Positions 35,701 to 48,750 of a stretch of DNA of 64,000 bases are shown piece by piece; position 1 is the stretch's first letter; every line of letters starts with the position of its first letter. This DNA comes from Pegea sp. RAD2-039 (Eukaryota; Chordata; Thaliacea; Salpida; Salpidae), in assembly GCA_034620365.1 (NCBI GenBank), contig JAQGEQ010000213.1, positions 744,001 to 808,000 of the forward strand. Reading direction: 5' to 3'. A model generated the notes under the pieces. It was not told where the DNA came from. It made no database searches and worked only from the letters and a program-made list of their open reading frames with translations. The position numbers were made by a program, and so were the translations under genes.

Positions 35701-37840
35701 GGAAGGGAACTGATTAATTATAGGTGTTAAAACGACACACCTGGAGTTTTAGTAAACCAGTTTGCGGAAACCGTACAAAATGTAAATTAATATTGGCCAC
35801 TTCAAATGGCTGAATAAAGATCTACTGAAGCGCTCCAAAAAGTCTTCTTATTCTAGTAATTCTATGAACTTTCAAGACGTAACCAATATTTAATAAAAAT
35901 GTCAAAAGCTTAGAAGTGATCTGATAAAGATCAGTTTTGTAACTAAACTCCTTTCGACGTTTTTAATTCAAAAGATTTACAAAGAATTCGGCTAGATTGG
36001 TTCGAGTTATCTTTCAAAATAATTTCTTAGACTCTTTAGATAAGTTGTTATAATATATATGCTGCATTGAAAAAATGTGTCATATAAAAGTAAGCTGTAA
36101 AACTTAGAGACAGTCATAGATATAATTAAAGGTTTACTATTTTCTATTTCTTAGAATTTATATATTTTTTGAAACTTCATTAGTATATGTTTTTAAAGAA
36201 ACTTAACAAAAGCACATAAATTATGATGTTATGAAAATATTTATGTTGTTTAAATTAATGATGTCTTTCCACTACCGAAGTTTATTCTACCTCTTCTCTG
36301 TTTATTAGAATCAACTGACAAAAAGGTGTTTTGTCAAATGAATGTTAAGAAGGTTTATTTCTTAAAAGATAAATTCAAAACTGCAGAATCACACAGGACT
36401 AATAAAGTTCAGCATATTCTAAATAACAACTGTAAAGTTAGAGGAAAGTTGAACATTACATAAATATTATATATTTTATCAAAAGTAAGTATGAATCTTA
36501 ATAGTTGTGAAGCTTGTAGAAAATGTCGAACCGGACACGTTTTAATTATATGCTACATTTGTATAAAACAACTCAGTTTTGTTTCATGTTTTTTCTATGT
36601 CCATTACATGTTTCAAATCCCAAGTGCAAATATTTCGGTAGTCGGTCACATCTAAATAAATTAAATTAACACGATTTATTAGTTAAGGATTTTGTCACAG
36701 ATAATCTTCTAAATGAGTTCTAAGAAGATTGTTTTAAAATCAAGGTTAGTAGTTTACATCAATTGTTTCTTTATTTTGCTACTTCAAATGTAATTTATTT
36801 AGTTTATAATTACAACAAAAATATACAGGATTTGAAATTTTGTAAAATTATATCGAAGTGTATTTAGTTAAGAAAAACCCGATACTATCACATTTGCTTT
36901 GTTGTTATACATCATAACGTAGTTTTAACATAACAGTCTACAGTAGCACTATCCGGCGAGGATTTTTGTATAGATTCTTTGTTATGGAAGGTGGGATTGG
37001 TTGAAGAACCATTCTTTGGTTATATCTTTACTGAAAATTTTTAACCTCACGAATATGCTTTTGTCAAAAAATAAAATTTCAAAACCAAAAACAAGAAATG
37101 CTAGAAGAAAATATGGCGAAATATGGGTTGTTGTAAAGCTTGTTATTCGTATGTTCAAATACTTCACTTACTTATCTTAATTATTTTTTTTGCTGTTTTC
37201 AAACAACGCTCAATATTTCCTTAGAGATCCTTTTGTTACACACGGGTTACCGAAATAAGGATGAAAGCGACAGAATCGATTTTAAATGCACTGCAATTCA
37301 TCATCTACGGTAACTTAAGCATTTTATCCTTTGTTATATCCCCATAGGCTTCTTACTACCAGCAAACGTATTCATAGAAATAGTATCGACCTGTTCATGC
37401 ATAAAATAAAACTACGAAAGCAACTTCGATTTGTTCTTTATAACCCCCTTGCAATTTTTCTGAATATCTCAGCATAGAATTTTGCAGAAAAATCAATTAC
37501 TTTAAATTACTCAATAATTAAACTTAAGTTAGATTTTTAATAACGTAAATTTTATTTGTTGCTTATAAAGCAAAAAAGTTCTTATTATTTCAAGCGAAAA
37601 AATGACTATATTTTTTAGTAGATAAAATAGACTCCAGCATTAAATCAATTTTCGACAATAACGTTTCATGTTTTGTTTCAAATCTAAGTTATATTTTTTT
37701 CGATACGTTTTATGTTGTATGTGTACGAAAATAACTACAAGCTAAAACGCACATGATTAAGAATAACTAATAATCATAAATGGGAAAAACGGCAACAAAC
37801 GTTGAACTAGTTTCACGTAGATCAGTTTGAAAGCAAAATT
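32783..37840. other. Gene-free A/T-rich stretch, first part of a large desert
   Basis: No exon is supported. A less A/T-rich patch lies at about 35400-35560. The other open frames are hydrophobic, A/T-biased and short. A possible poly(A) signal for SAP30 is at 33204-33209. Confidence 0.5.
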
Positions 37841-38280
37841 GTTGTAGAGGAGGTGAAAGTTTCGAGACAAGTAGAAAAGACCCTTCTAAGTTTTTACAGT
37901 AGCTCAAGATGGCGAAGAAGTAAATTCGTTTAGGTTCACAAACCCAGATGAAGCTCGTTAATCAACCTTGTTGTGACAGCTACCAACATACGGAGAGGCA
38001 TAAACGTATCTGTGGGGTGCCCACTCAAATTCCTTGAAGTCCAACGAAATGTTGCAACTTTGTGCAACTAGTTGAGGAAGAGTAGCCGACCACTGACAAT
38101 ACAAAACAGTGGGTATTGCCCCTAAAATGCCCGCAACCTTTTCACACGAGAGTCGACTGCTGGTAGGTAACAGCTGGATGCTGCTCACCCTATCGAGAAA
38201 AGCGACTGTAGCAAATTATCTCTGATTTCAAGTATGACGAACCGACAGAAAATATGGGTACTGAGAGGGATTTTTAAATC
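37840..38280. other. Less A/T-rich island with minus-strand open frame
   Basis: This block stands out by base composition. On the minus strand, 38188-37958 is an open frame of 76 codons with balanced amino-acid use, including 5 Cys, 3 Trp-rich or aromatic clusters and SAT-LPQLVAQ. It is preceded by TTTTCTCGATAG, which could be a 3' splice site, and ends in a TAA. No family is recognised and no partner exon was found. It could be a terminal exon, a decayed gene piece or a regulatory island. Confidence 0.3.
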
Positions 38281-41200
38281 AACCTTTCTTCTTGGAATGT
38301 GACATATTGCAGAAAAATATAAAATATAATATTGGTGGTGCAACTGCTCAGTTTAAACTTTTGATGAATTACTTTTTAGTTAAATTACAAAAAAGTCCTT
38401 TTATTAGAGACATCAAACAACATCAAAAATCTTTTCTTTCATGATGTTTATTGTGAGACAGTTAAAGTTAAACATTTCTTTCTGATCATTTGTAAAGGTT
38501 GAACATTTAAAAATCTTTTATAATTATATCAAATAGAAATATTTTTTAAGTAAAATATGTTATGAGATTTTTTTGCAGAAAAATTACTTAAAAAGTAAAG
38601 ATTACCTAAAAAAATACTTCAAAATTATCTCTAAGAAATAACAAAATTTTATTGCTGATTGTGAAACAGTTAAGAGGTATATATTTTAGAATATTACGTT
38701 TTATCAAAGTTCTTGTTTTATTTACTACAAATTACTTGATAATTAAGTTTTAAACATAAATATTATAATAAAAAAATTGTTTCTTACATTTTAGGGTTAT
38801 TCTTGATAAGAGCTTCTGTTCAAAAGCAAAATAAAATTGTGATTAAAATGCAATTAAGTTCAAAAAATATTTTCTTGTAGTAAAAACATTACTAAGCCAA
38901 AAAAATTTCCAGCTCAATCACCACATAAGTGTTTTGGAAATCTATACTTTGTTTTAACAATAAACTTTTTCTAAAAATGCTGTGCTCTCAGCTTAAAATA
39001 TTATTTAGATTTTATTTTGGAAGCAGTTAAAAAGATTTCTTCTATTTTTCGACAATGGTGATTTATTGCTTCCTATTTGAGTTTCCAAGAGTCATCCGTT
39101 TAAAAATTAAATCGAAAGTAATAAAACTTCAAAATTATTCAGAGTATTATTTAAATTTTGCAAATTTATTTTATTTTTATGATTAATAAACATTCTACTT
39201 AAGTTAAAAAGACAACACTAGTTTAAAGCACATTGTTTTGTTTTGACTTTTTTTTGTTCTTTGATTAATTCTATTTGTCGATTTTGAGACTAGAGATTAT
39301 AAATCACTAAATGCCACTAAATGTAAAATAAAAGTGACGGTTTTAGCTTAAAAGGTCTGAAAAAATATAATATTTAATCACAGTTATAGATAGCAAATAT
39401 TATTATTAAATCAAATTGAACGTGATCAAATTTTACTAATGGACTCACTTTCTGTTACTCTCAATTATCATTACTGTCACTGAGTTGTTTTAATGAAAAG
39501 CTAACAAAAAAATTTATTTCACTTCAAAGTTTGTAGAATACTTTTAAAATCAATAATGCTTTCAAAAATAAGTAATTTTAATTTTAGTAATCTTTTAATC
39601 TTTTTTTTTATCTTTGATTGAAAATTATCTATCAGATATAACATCTGTTGTGAGCTAAATTTTCTTATATAAAGTGAAGCTAAATGAATATTGTTTCAAA
39701 CATAAAATGAAAATCCGAAACTCAAACATCAGCTTTGTATAATAAATAAATTAAAAAATGCTTTAACCAAACCTAGCTCTTACTCAAGAATATATTTAAG
39801 GCCTCAATTCTGTTTGTAGGTACAAATATATAAACTTCAAAATAATCAGAATAATAACTATGTTAAAAATCTGCTATGTTTAACTATATAAAGTATAGAA
39901 TAAAATAAATATTTTCAGACCAAACCAAAATTCACTTTGTCAGCTAAATATTGCATTAACATAAATTCAATTGAGATCTAAAAAAAGTTAATTTTAATTA
40001 TTCAATAGCTCTTTATTTAAAAAAAAACAAGTTTAACCTACTGTCAGTAAACTTTGTTGATTATAGTTACAAAAATAATTTAGTCTATGTTTAAGTCACA
40101 ACAAGTAAGTTTATATTTAAAGACTTTAAGTATAGATTAAGCTCTTGAATTTTCGATTTTATGTTTTCAACTAAATCAAATCTAGTTAGAGGTTTCAAGC
40201 CTTAAACCTTCTATCAATCAAGTAAATATTTTTTATTGATTGCATATGATTTTTAGTTGTGTAATATTTAAATGTTTCCAGGTTTTAAAGAGAAATAACT
40301 CACCAGCTCTTTAAAAAAACTTATTTATTTAGTCAAATAGTATTAAAGACTTAATAAAGATTAATCAAGAACATAATTTTGTCTTTAAATTGATACTTTA
40401 AGCTTGATTAAACTTCGTGAATTTTGAAGCTCGTTTGTATCGAAAATATAAATATTTAAAAATTAATTCGTTTAGATTTTCAGTAACTAATATTAGAAAA
40501 TGAAATTGATTATATGATAATTTATCAAATATTTTAAGCTGCATTTAACTTAATTTCTTACAAACTTAATATTAATATTAATGAATGTACTCAAACACTT
40601 ATTAAATACATTTCTAGTAACTTGCTTTTGATTTTAATTTTGTGCAAAATTTTCTGCTTGCTGATTTGCTTTTTAATGATTACTTGCTTGCTAGAAGGAT
40701 AATAAATTTGATAATTTATTCATTTCATTCCATCACCTTTATACCTTTTCTTCTATCTCTTTGTTTTGTTGTATTTTTATTTTTGTTTTATTTCTTTGTA
40801 ATGTATAGTCATCTATGCACTTTCTTCAAAACTCAAAGCACTGCCAATATTAGAATGATTACTAATAAAAATAAAGTTTGTTAAATAAACTCAAAAGCTT
40901 AAAAATTTTCTTCTTATTTTTCGTTGACACACATCATTTCCCGCAGTATCTTCAATTAAATTTTTAGCAAAAATGTGAGATTATATTCGATATTCTTCTA
41001 TAAGAAAATGTAATAAAAAATGATAATAGAACAAAAATATTTCTTAAATTTACAGCTGACTTGACCTGAAAGACATAAGAGTTGTAAACATTGAAAAGCG
41101 CTGCAATTTCTAATGAGAGGTTAAAAATAACAAAAAAAATATTTTAAACTGTTATATCTTTTCAGTTGACATGTTAAACAATAAAATTTGCTATAACTAA

Positions 41201-44200
41201 TCCTAGAAATAATAGAGTTTTTACGTGTTTGTCTTGCTGTCTGATTTAATCATCCTCACCGAGATCAAAGGATTTCGTCAATCTATAATAGTAATCAATT
41301 CTCATAATCTTTCAGGTTTAATTTTTGGTAGCAAAGTTTCATTTTTTTATTTATATGATCGCACTTGAATAAATAATATTCAAAACTTTTGCTGTTATTA
41401 ACCTTTTAATTATTTTCAAATTAAACTATCTGTTAAAATTCCAAAAACTATTGTTCATTAAATAATCAAATTGAGGAAAATCAAATAACACACAAATGAC
41501 TTGTAAAATCGTATCATTGAGTTGTTAATAGAAAAAAGTTGCTCCAAGTTGAAGCAATCAGACAGAATGAGACAAAAGAAGATTGAAAAGATGAAGAATG
41601 AGATTGATGCTTGGCCGAAGTGGGAGTAGATGTACAAAAATGATTTAAGGACGGGATCTTGAAAAGGAAAGAAAAGAATATATTTCACAACGTAGCATAA
41701 CACAACAAGGTTTTGTTGATTTTGCTGCTATTAGCTGACTGAAGTTGACAACTGAGGCGTAGAAGAGATGGCTTTGACAAATGATTTGCTAAATGTGAAC
41801 TAGGAACTGGACAACTTTGTTGGGTGGAAAGAAAGAAGGTGGAAAGTGGAAAGCTTATTTCGTCATGAAACCATTTATGTTGCTGTAAATGATGTCTTAT
41901 TAGATCACAATTTTTAATACATAAGTTTTAGCGTAAGATGTAAAAAATTGTGAAAATTTATGAAAATTTGATAAGCAGAGAAGCAATAAAAACAGATTAA
42001 CTAGTCTAATAAACTTAAAATGAGACAGTAGATATGCCTGCTTGAATGCTGTATAGCCTCTAAGCTTAATTTGATTATCAGTTATTAAAGAAAAGAAGCA
42101 ACTGTCAGGGTCAAGCCTGTGCGATAATAACAAAATGATGTAGAAAACATGTTTATGGCAAAGAGTGTCACATGTGTTTGCATTATTCGTTATAAAATTC
42201 TATTTAAAAATTTAAGATTAAAGAATTGTATTTTTAATTATAAATAGTACATTAAAAAATATAGTAAAATCTCTTAACGTTCAAATTAACTTATACTCGT
42301 GTAGTGAAAACTTAAGCAAAACAGGTAATAAAGCTTAACAAAACTTATAAATTAAAACGTTTATTATATCGATATAAAAATTGATAAAAAATTCATTTAA
42401 AAATGTGAACTTGTTTGACTTTAACATTTGAAACTCGTTGACAGCCTTAAGTCTTTTTTATCAAAACGTAAAGGATTATTAATTTTTTTTACTTTTTGAT
42501 AATCATGTATTAAAACTTGAAAAATCTAGCAACTGTTTTAAAGTTCAACATAAGTTATCAGACATTTGTTGATACTTTTGTATCAGATAAATAAAGTTTG
42601 TCATATTTAATTTATAGTTTATAAATTTCAAGAGCATATCTTTATTTAGAAATCCATTAATTCAATAATTCTACCTTTGTATAGGCATATAAGTTTGACA
42701 CTTTATCTATAAATATGTTTCAGATGATAAAGATAGTGAAAAGGCAGTTGGAAAAAATAGATCGCAATTTTGTTGAAGAAACTAAAACGCAAAGTTGTCT
42801 GGTAGTTAAGTAAGATTGCTTTATAATTTTTTTCTGTTATCGTTTTCCTTTTATTTGATTTGCTTTTGCTTGAAGCCAAATTTTACTGCGTTTTTGTCTA
42901 ACTTTGAAACCCGAATTGGCTTTTAAATATTTGGAATCTTTTTCATTAATGACCTTAATTGGCGATGACCGTTTTAAAATTGAAACCAACTGACTGACTA
43001 GCTGAGGTTGTTGAGCTTTCGACTTTTTTGTATCGATTTTCTAGATTTTGGCGAACAACAAGCTAGATAGTAATGATCTTTGGATGAAAATTTTTATAAT
43101 TGATTATTTTATAACTATTACTTCCGTGATCTTAGTATTTAGATTCGGGCAGATTATCTGTCTGTGTCAATGAATCAAGATCTTGTGTGTTGATTATTGA
43201 AGTATAAGTCAATAAGTAAACCAGGTGCTGCTGTTTTTAGTCGTTGTTGTTGTTCCAAAATGACTGAAAACTGAAAAAAGGTTCTTTCATCAATCAACAT
43301 TTTCCTACAAAGTTCAGTCTTTTAAATGCTGAATAAATTTTGTTATAATTCAAAGTAACAAAGATATAAATCAACAAGGATGATCACTAAGAAGCACAAT
43401 CTAACAGCCAAAATTTAACACTAAAAACTAAAGAGCTTAATGCTTAAATGCAATCTCATTAAAACTGGCCTGATTCATTTAGTATGCTGGAATTGATGCC
43501 CGTAACAACCAATCTCTTCAACACTTTTTAGCAGCTGAACTTCAATGAACTTTCGAGCTTCAATTGAGATTGGTGCGGAGCATACTAGTTGTAAATGAGA
43601 TGTGATATTAGTGAAGGGGTCAATTCATGATGGATTGTTGCTGTATTGTGTATAGATGTCGTTATGGTAGTTGTCACTTTTTGACTCACTTGATTTACTT
43701 TATAGTTTCTACTTCATTTTGTTAGCTGCATGAGAGCAAGAACTGTTCAAAGCTCTCAGCATCAAATTGTTTTTGTAGCAATCTTGAGTTTTTTGTTATT
43801 TTTGCTTTGATTTGCTGAACAGCCTGCATTGTAGGTGTCGTTATAATGAGCAGGATAATTTTAGATGACTTAGAAACTTTAAAAATCTGATAATATACTT
43901 TTTTGTTTTAGATGAAAGACTATTCAGTATTATGAAACAAACTTTTGCGCGTTAGTTTTTAGAAATTGAAATTTCAGAAGAAATATAATATAAAACCTTT
44001 TGTCATATTTAATAGATGAATTTGCTAATTATCATTTTACTTATGAATTGTATGAAAGAGACTTTTATCAACTAATTATGAATAATGGGAACTCATAGAA
44101 ACTAGACATCTATTTTATTGTTCAAGTTTTGAAAACAAAGTTTTCAAATGTGATTTTGTAAGGTTGGTGATGATAACAAACTTTATTTCTCCTTTAGTTA

Positions 44201-47200
44201 AAACTTAATTGAACTTTACTGTGTAAAAAAAATGTTAAAAAATCGTTAGACAATATTGTTTAGTTATATAGAAATAGATGTTTAATTATAGACACGCTAA
44301 ATTTCTGTTTTTACCATTACTTAATTAATCATAGAGTTTCTACGTTAAGAGTTGCTTGCAATTGTTACAATAAAAGATTTAAAATTAAATGTAATACATT
44401 CTTTAAAAAGTAGATTTGAGCAAAACATCTTAAGTAAGATATTAAAAGATTTTTAATATCATTATACTATCTTATATAATCATTAGGATTAAAATAAATG
44501 ACTATTTTCTGCGACTATCTAGTTCACATTAAGGTTTTAAGTTAGTAAAATAAAGAAGTTAGAATAAAAGAAAAGGTAAGTATTTAAACCTTAAAAAAGA
44601 ATTGATTTTACAAAACCAAGATTCAGTAATGAGTTCAAGTTAAAAAAATAAATAATTGCTTCGTGATGTTTCTTTATGTAAAATAAACAAAGTATTCCAT
44701 CAACATATTTCTACTTCATTGGAAATAAATAAAGATCAATTAAATCTGGATTTCACTCAACAACTAATTTTTGGTTTCAGCTCTAATTGAACTTTTGATA
44801 AAAAGAGTTAAAAATACAAAAATCTTCTGGACTCGATCAGTAATCCGATTCACAATATTTACTGCTTCTTTAATAACCTACGTTATTTTCATAGTTACTG
44901 ATTTCACGTTTTTTCTTTTCAAATCGTCTTCCAGAGACTTTATTTGAGACAACAGGGTACTTCCCGATCCAACCATTTGGAAATGATAAATTAGTGGCAA
45001 GTATTGATAGTGATATATTGTTGGTTCACTGAGTGTACATCTCCTCATGTTCAAGAATTAGGGGAAGAGTTGACAATATGTTGCAGTTATTTGCGTCTGC
45101 TTTTCAACCGTAGATGGTTCCTGATTAGCTGATTGGCAGATAGGTGGCATGACGTCATCAAATTACATTTATTTTTATAATTTTTGAATCCAATTTACAA
45201 AATACTTACATGATGAACAAGATTGCAGCAAAATAGTTGTCCAATTTTTGCTCATCATCAAAATACAGTTTTACTAGACTTAGTCATTGCAATGTTGGTT
45301 GTTATAGTAATAACAGCGTCTATTAGTCATCAGACTTTCAGATGTAAGAAGCTCCATCGATTTCACAGCTTTGTATTAAAACCAACAGTTTCCAACTAGC
45401 AGCTTTCACAACGTAGTTTGTCACCATTTCACTAATGAGAGGTCACGTGACAGGCTCTTTCAAAGCTGGCAGCTTTGAAGCCCTTTAACAGATTATTGCG
45501 CATCAATTCATTTAATAAAATTGAATTTAGCCGACAGAGTATTTTTATTAATAGCTTCCTCACTTCAAAGCTTTTGAAACAGATGAAAAACCTGCTGCAG
45601 AATAACAAATTTAATTTTGCTTTCAGATTCCAAAGTGAATAAAAATTAACTGAAAAAGATGAATTTTGAAAATTTTGGCGGCAATTTTCAGGTGACGCTA
45701 GGGGAATAACCCAACTAAAAATACATTCTTCATTAGTAAAAATTGGTGGAGAGGTTAAAACAGCTTTTGAATCTTATTCCTTGTTGGAGAGGCCATTGAT
45801 ACTACCTTTGTACTTTGAATAGGTCAACAAGAGTTTAAGGACTTCTAGGTTAGCAGTCGTGTTTAGATAAGCAAAAACAAGCTCGAAAAGCGAAAGAATT
45901 TTTACGTGGTGACTTCATCTACTTTCCAAATGATCATGTTTGACATCAACAATACCTTCTGTGCAAATCAGTAAGTGGCCATTTTAGACTGAGGTATAAA
46001 TATTTGGTTGTATTTCTTGCTAATGAGCTTAATTTAATTTGACTAGAAATTTTCAAGCGGTTAATTTTAATTTCTGATAATTGTTTAAAGTTCAAAACTT
46101 TGTAACTTAAAATTCTGTTTTGTTTCAATTCAACACGATTCTAGATCAAAGCGATATTTAGTTCAGTTGCATGATTAATCATTTTTGTTTTTACCAGCTA
46201 ATCGTTTGTCCAAAAATTCAAACTGGTTGACGATAGATGAAGATATCTTATCTCAAGCAACTTTTGCAGACCATATCTTAACCAAAAGTCGTAGAAACTC
46301 TATCACCACTCTTGCGGTAACTTTGAAGTTAGTTTCAAGAAATGTTGTTAATGTGTGATCATGTAGAAGTTGAATGTTCACAGGCGATAACACTCTGATG
46401 TAGTGTTCGGAAGAATTAGTATCTGGCTAGCTTCAGTTAAGATCTCGAGAAATTTCATTTGTTTGTCGCTAGCAGCTGGTACTCACTCTCTCTATCTGAA
46501 CAGTTTCTCACACACACTTGTCTTAGAGAATGGTGTATAATGATGGATAACATCGAATATTCCAACAAAAATAAAATAGTTTTTTGGTTTAGAATTAGTT
46601 TGACAGCTAAATTTTTGATAGCAGATGGTCTACAAAAATAATTAACAGTTCTTACAGCAATCTAGAAAGCTAAATTCTTAAAATAATTTAAGAGATAGTT
46701 TGTTGCAAAATTAGTTGAATTACTAGAGATTAAAGCAAATACCTAAGATAAATAAAACAACTGTTGTAAACCGAAAATTGGTTTCAATAAAATCTAAGCT
46801 GTTAGCAAAAATGTAAAGTCTTATAAATTCTTTAACGCTGGCTAAGAAATTAATTAAGATGAATCATAATAACTCGAAGAACAAGTTTAAGTGTGAGACT
46901 AATTGAAAAATAAAAAACGAAATTAGTTAGAAGTTGAGTTTAAACAAATAATAGTTTGATTTAAAGCTTGAGAGAGAAGAAATAGGAAGCTTGGTTTTGA
47001 AATTGATTCGGATAGTAGGTTGTGGTAAACTAAAAAAACATTTTTTAAACGCTGAAATACTGTAATTACACAAAAACAACAATATATATTTGTAATTATA
47101 TATTTGTTTCTCTTCAGACTCAAATTTGTCAAACTGATAGTAAATTATCAAAATTCAAACATCAAAATAAGTTATGTCTTCATTATTCAGCCTTTACAAT

Positions 47201-47890
47201 AAGCTCAGTGAGTTTATTATATTCTGATTGGTCTATAAAGAAATCAAAACTAGTCAGATAGCTTCAAGCAAATATCACCAGCAATTTTTTTGCCGACGGA
47301 AACTAGTATGACAGGAAGTGACGTTACCCACTACTCATCGAACACAAATTCAAGTAGTTTGACTTTACATGTGATATTAGTAATTTTTTGCGTATTTTCT
47401 AATACTTTTTTTACCTTCAAGAGCATGAACCTATGAACTGTGAATGATAAATTTCACAGCTGTGATTATGAAGCACGCTGCTTTTTTCACTGTGAAACGG
47501 TTAGAGATCTAATTAGCTGAGATGAGTTTAGGTTGAAATTTATTCCAAATGTGTTGGAGTTTTCTTTATCAAATATCTTGTCACTGATCATATGAGTAAG
47601 ATTTAAAAGCTGATCTTCTATGTTTAAATTGTTTAATGACTTTCTTGATGTCAACTACTTATTTATTTTACAATTTTTGAAAATAAATTCGCTACTTTTC
47701 TAGAAAATTTTCTATTTTTGTTATTTAAATTGTTTAACTGCGTAGAACAACAAACAGTTTTTCTATCTTCTAAATAATTCAAATCGGCCATTTTGTTTCT
47801 ACTTTTGATTTCTAGCCAGAAATTCTGTTTAAAAATTGATCTGGGTAAACCAACCAGTCTAAAATAACTTAGTAAATTGTGCAAATGCTC
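38281..47890. other. Gene-free stretch with several compositional islands
   Basis: The background is strongly A/T-rich. Patches with visibly more G+C lie near 41560-41860, 43440-43760 and 44880-45480. No coding exon is supported in any of them. One exon-like block, 42724-42809, has TATGTTTCAG before it and GTAAGA after it and stays open for 28 codons, but has no partner exon. The patches are candidates for regulatory elements or untranslated RNA exons. Confidence 0.4.
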
Positions 47891-48750
47891 TCACCTGACG
47901 ATAAAAGTTAAGTTTATTTGAATTCAGGTTATATTAAGGTGAAGTACGTGCTGCCTCAAATGTAAACATAAAAAAATTAAAGCAGCAGTGGCACCTGTGA
48001 TAAAACTATCAATCAATCCACCAATCACAGGTGCTGTCTCATCAGGAAGATAGGGATCAGTTGTTGGAGGCTACTTATACCCAAGAAAAGGATCAGCTTG
48101 ATGCTAACTAGAGTTCATTTCTATTGTCAGAGTTGGCAAAGGACATCTCTTGAAAGCAGCTTGATTTATTTTGAGACAACAGCACACCTGTAGAGGCTGA
48201 TCGTTATTGCCCTGTAGTTGAACTTTTCTTGTATAAACAGTAATGTTGCTGAGAGATTTTCTGCTAGATCTCTTCAGTGTTTATATGAAATCATACACGC
48301 TTAAAAGAGATTAAGGTCTGTTGGCCAGGAAAACTGAACGTAAGACACCAGTTTTGGTTGATCTGACTCAGAGTTGCTTTGAGTTGCCGTAACAATCGCT
48401 GGGAGCTAAAAATAGCAATCACAGAGAAAGCTTTAGTTAGCGTGTGTCACAAAATGAAGTTCATGCTTGATTTGTTTCAACGTAAAATATTTGCTATTCA
48501 GTTTCTTAAAGACAGAGTCTTTGCAAGCGAATGAAAGAAGGATTTTAAACATGTTTTTATGGCCTTTCCACCACCCAAGATTGAATATTCGACGCTTGAA
48601 ATTCCGAAACTACATGAACTTTTAACCCTGCTTTGAGTAGATATCACGGTTGAGTTAATGTCACTTGTTCATGCTTCACTGCTTTCGGTAACTTGATGTC
48701 ATGTTTTGCTACTTTGTAAGACCTTACTGAATCTCTTCTTCTCAATCTCT
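47891..48750. other. Longest less A/T-rich island of the desert
   Basis: About 850 bp has clearly lower A/T content than the flanks and no open frame of note on either strand. It contains a perfect 11-bp inverted repeat (47991-48001 with 48024-48034). A non-coding function such as an enhancer or an untranslated exon is inferred from composition only. Confidence 0.35.
47991..48034. repeat. Perfect 11-bp inverted repeat with paired E-boxes
   Basis: GCACCTGTGAT (47991-48001) and its exact reverse complement ATCACAGGTGC (48024-48034) flank 22 bp. Each arm has an E-box (CACCTG/CAGGTG). The spacer contains CTATCAATCAATCC, whose reverse complement includes TGATTGATAG, a match to the PBX-HOX form TGATNNATNN. 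The inverted repeat is seen directly; any factor binding is inference. Confidence 0.7.

Noticed and set aside
46923-47151. Overlapping minus-strand open frames
   Set aside because: Two overlapping frames of the same A/T-rich DNA, neither with coding character.
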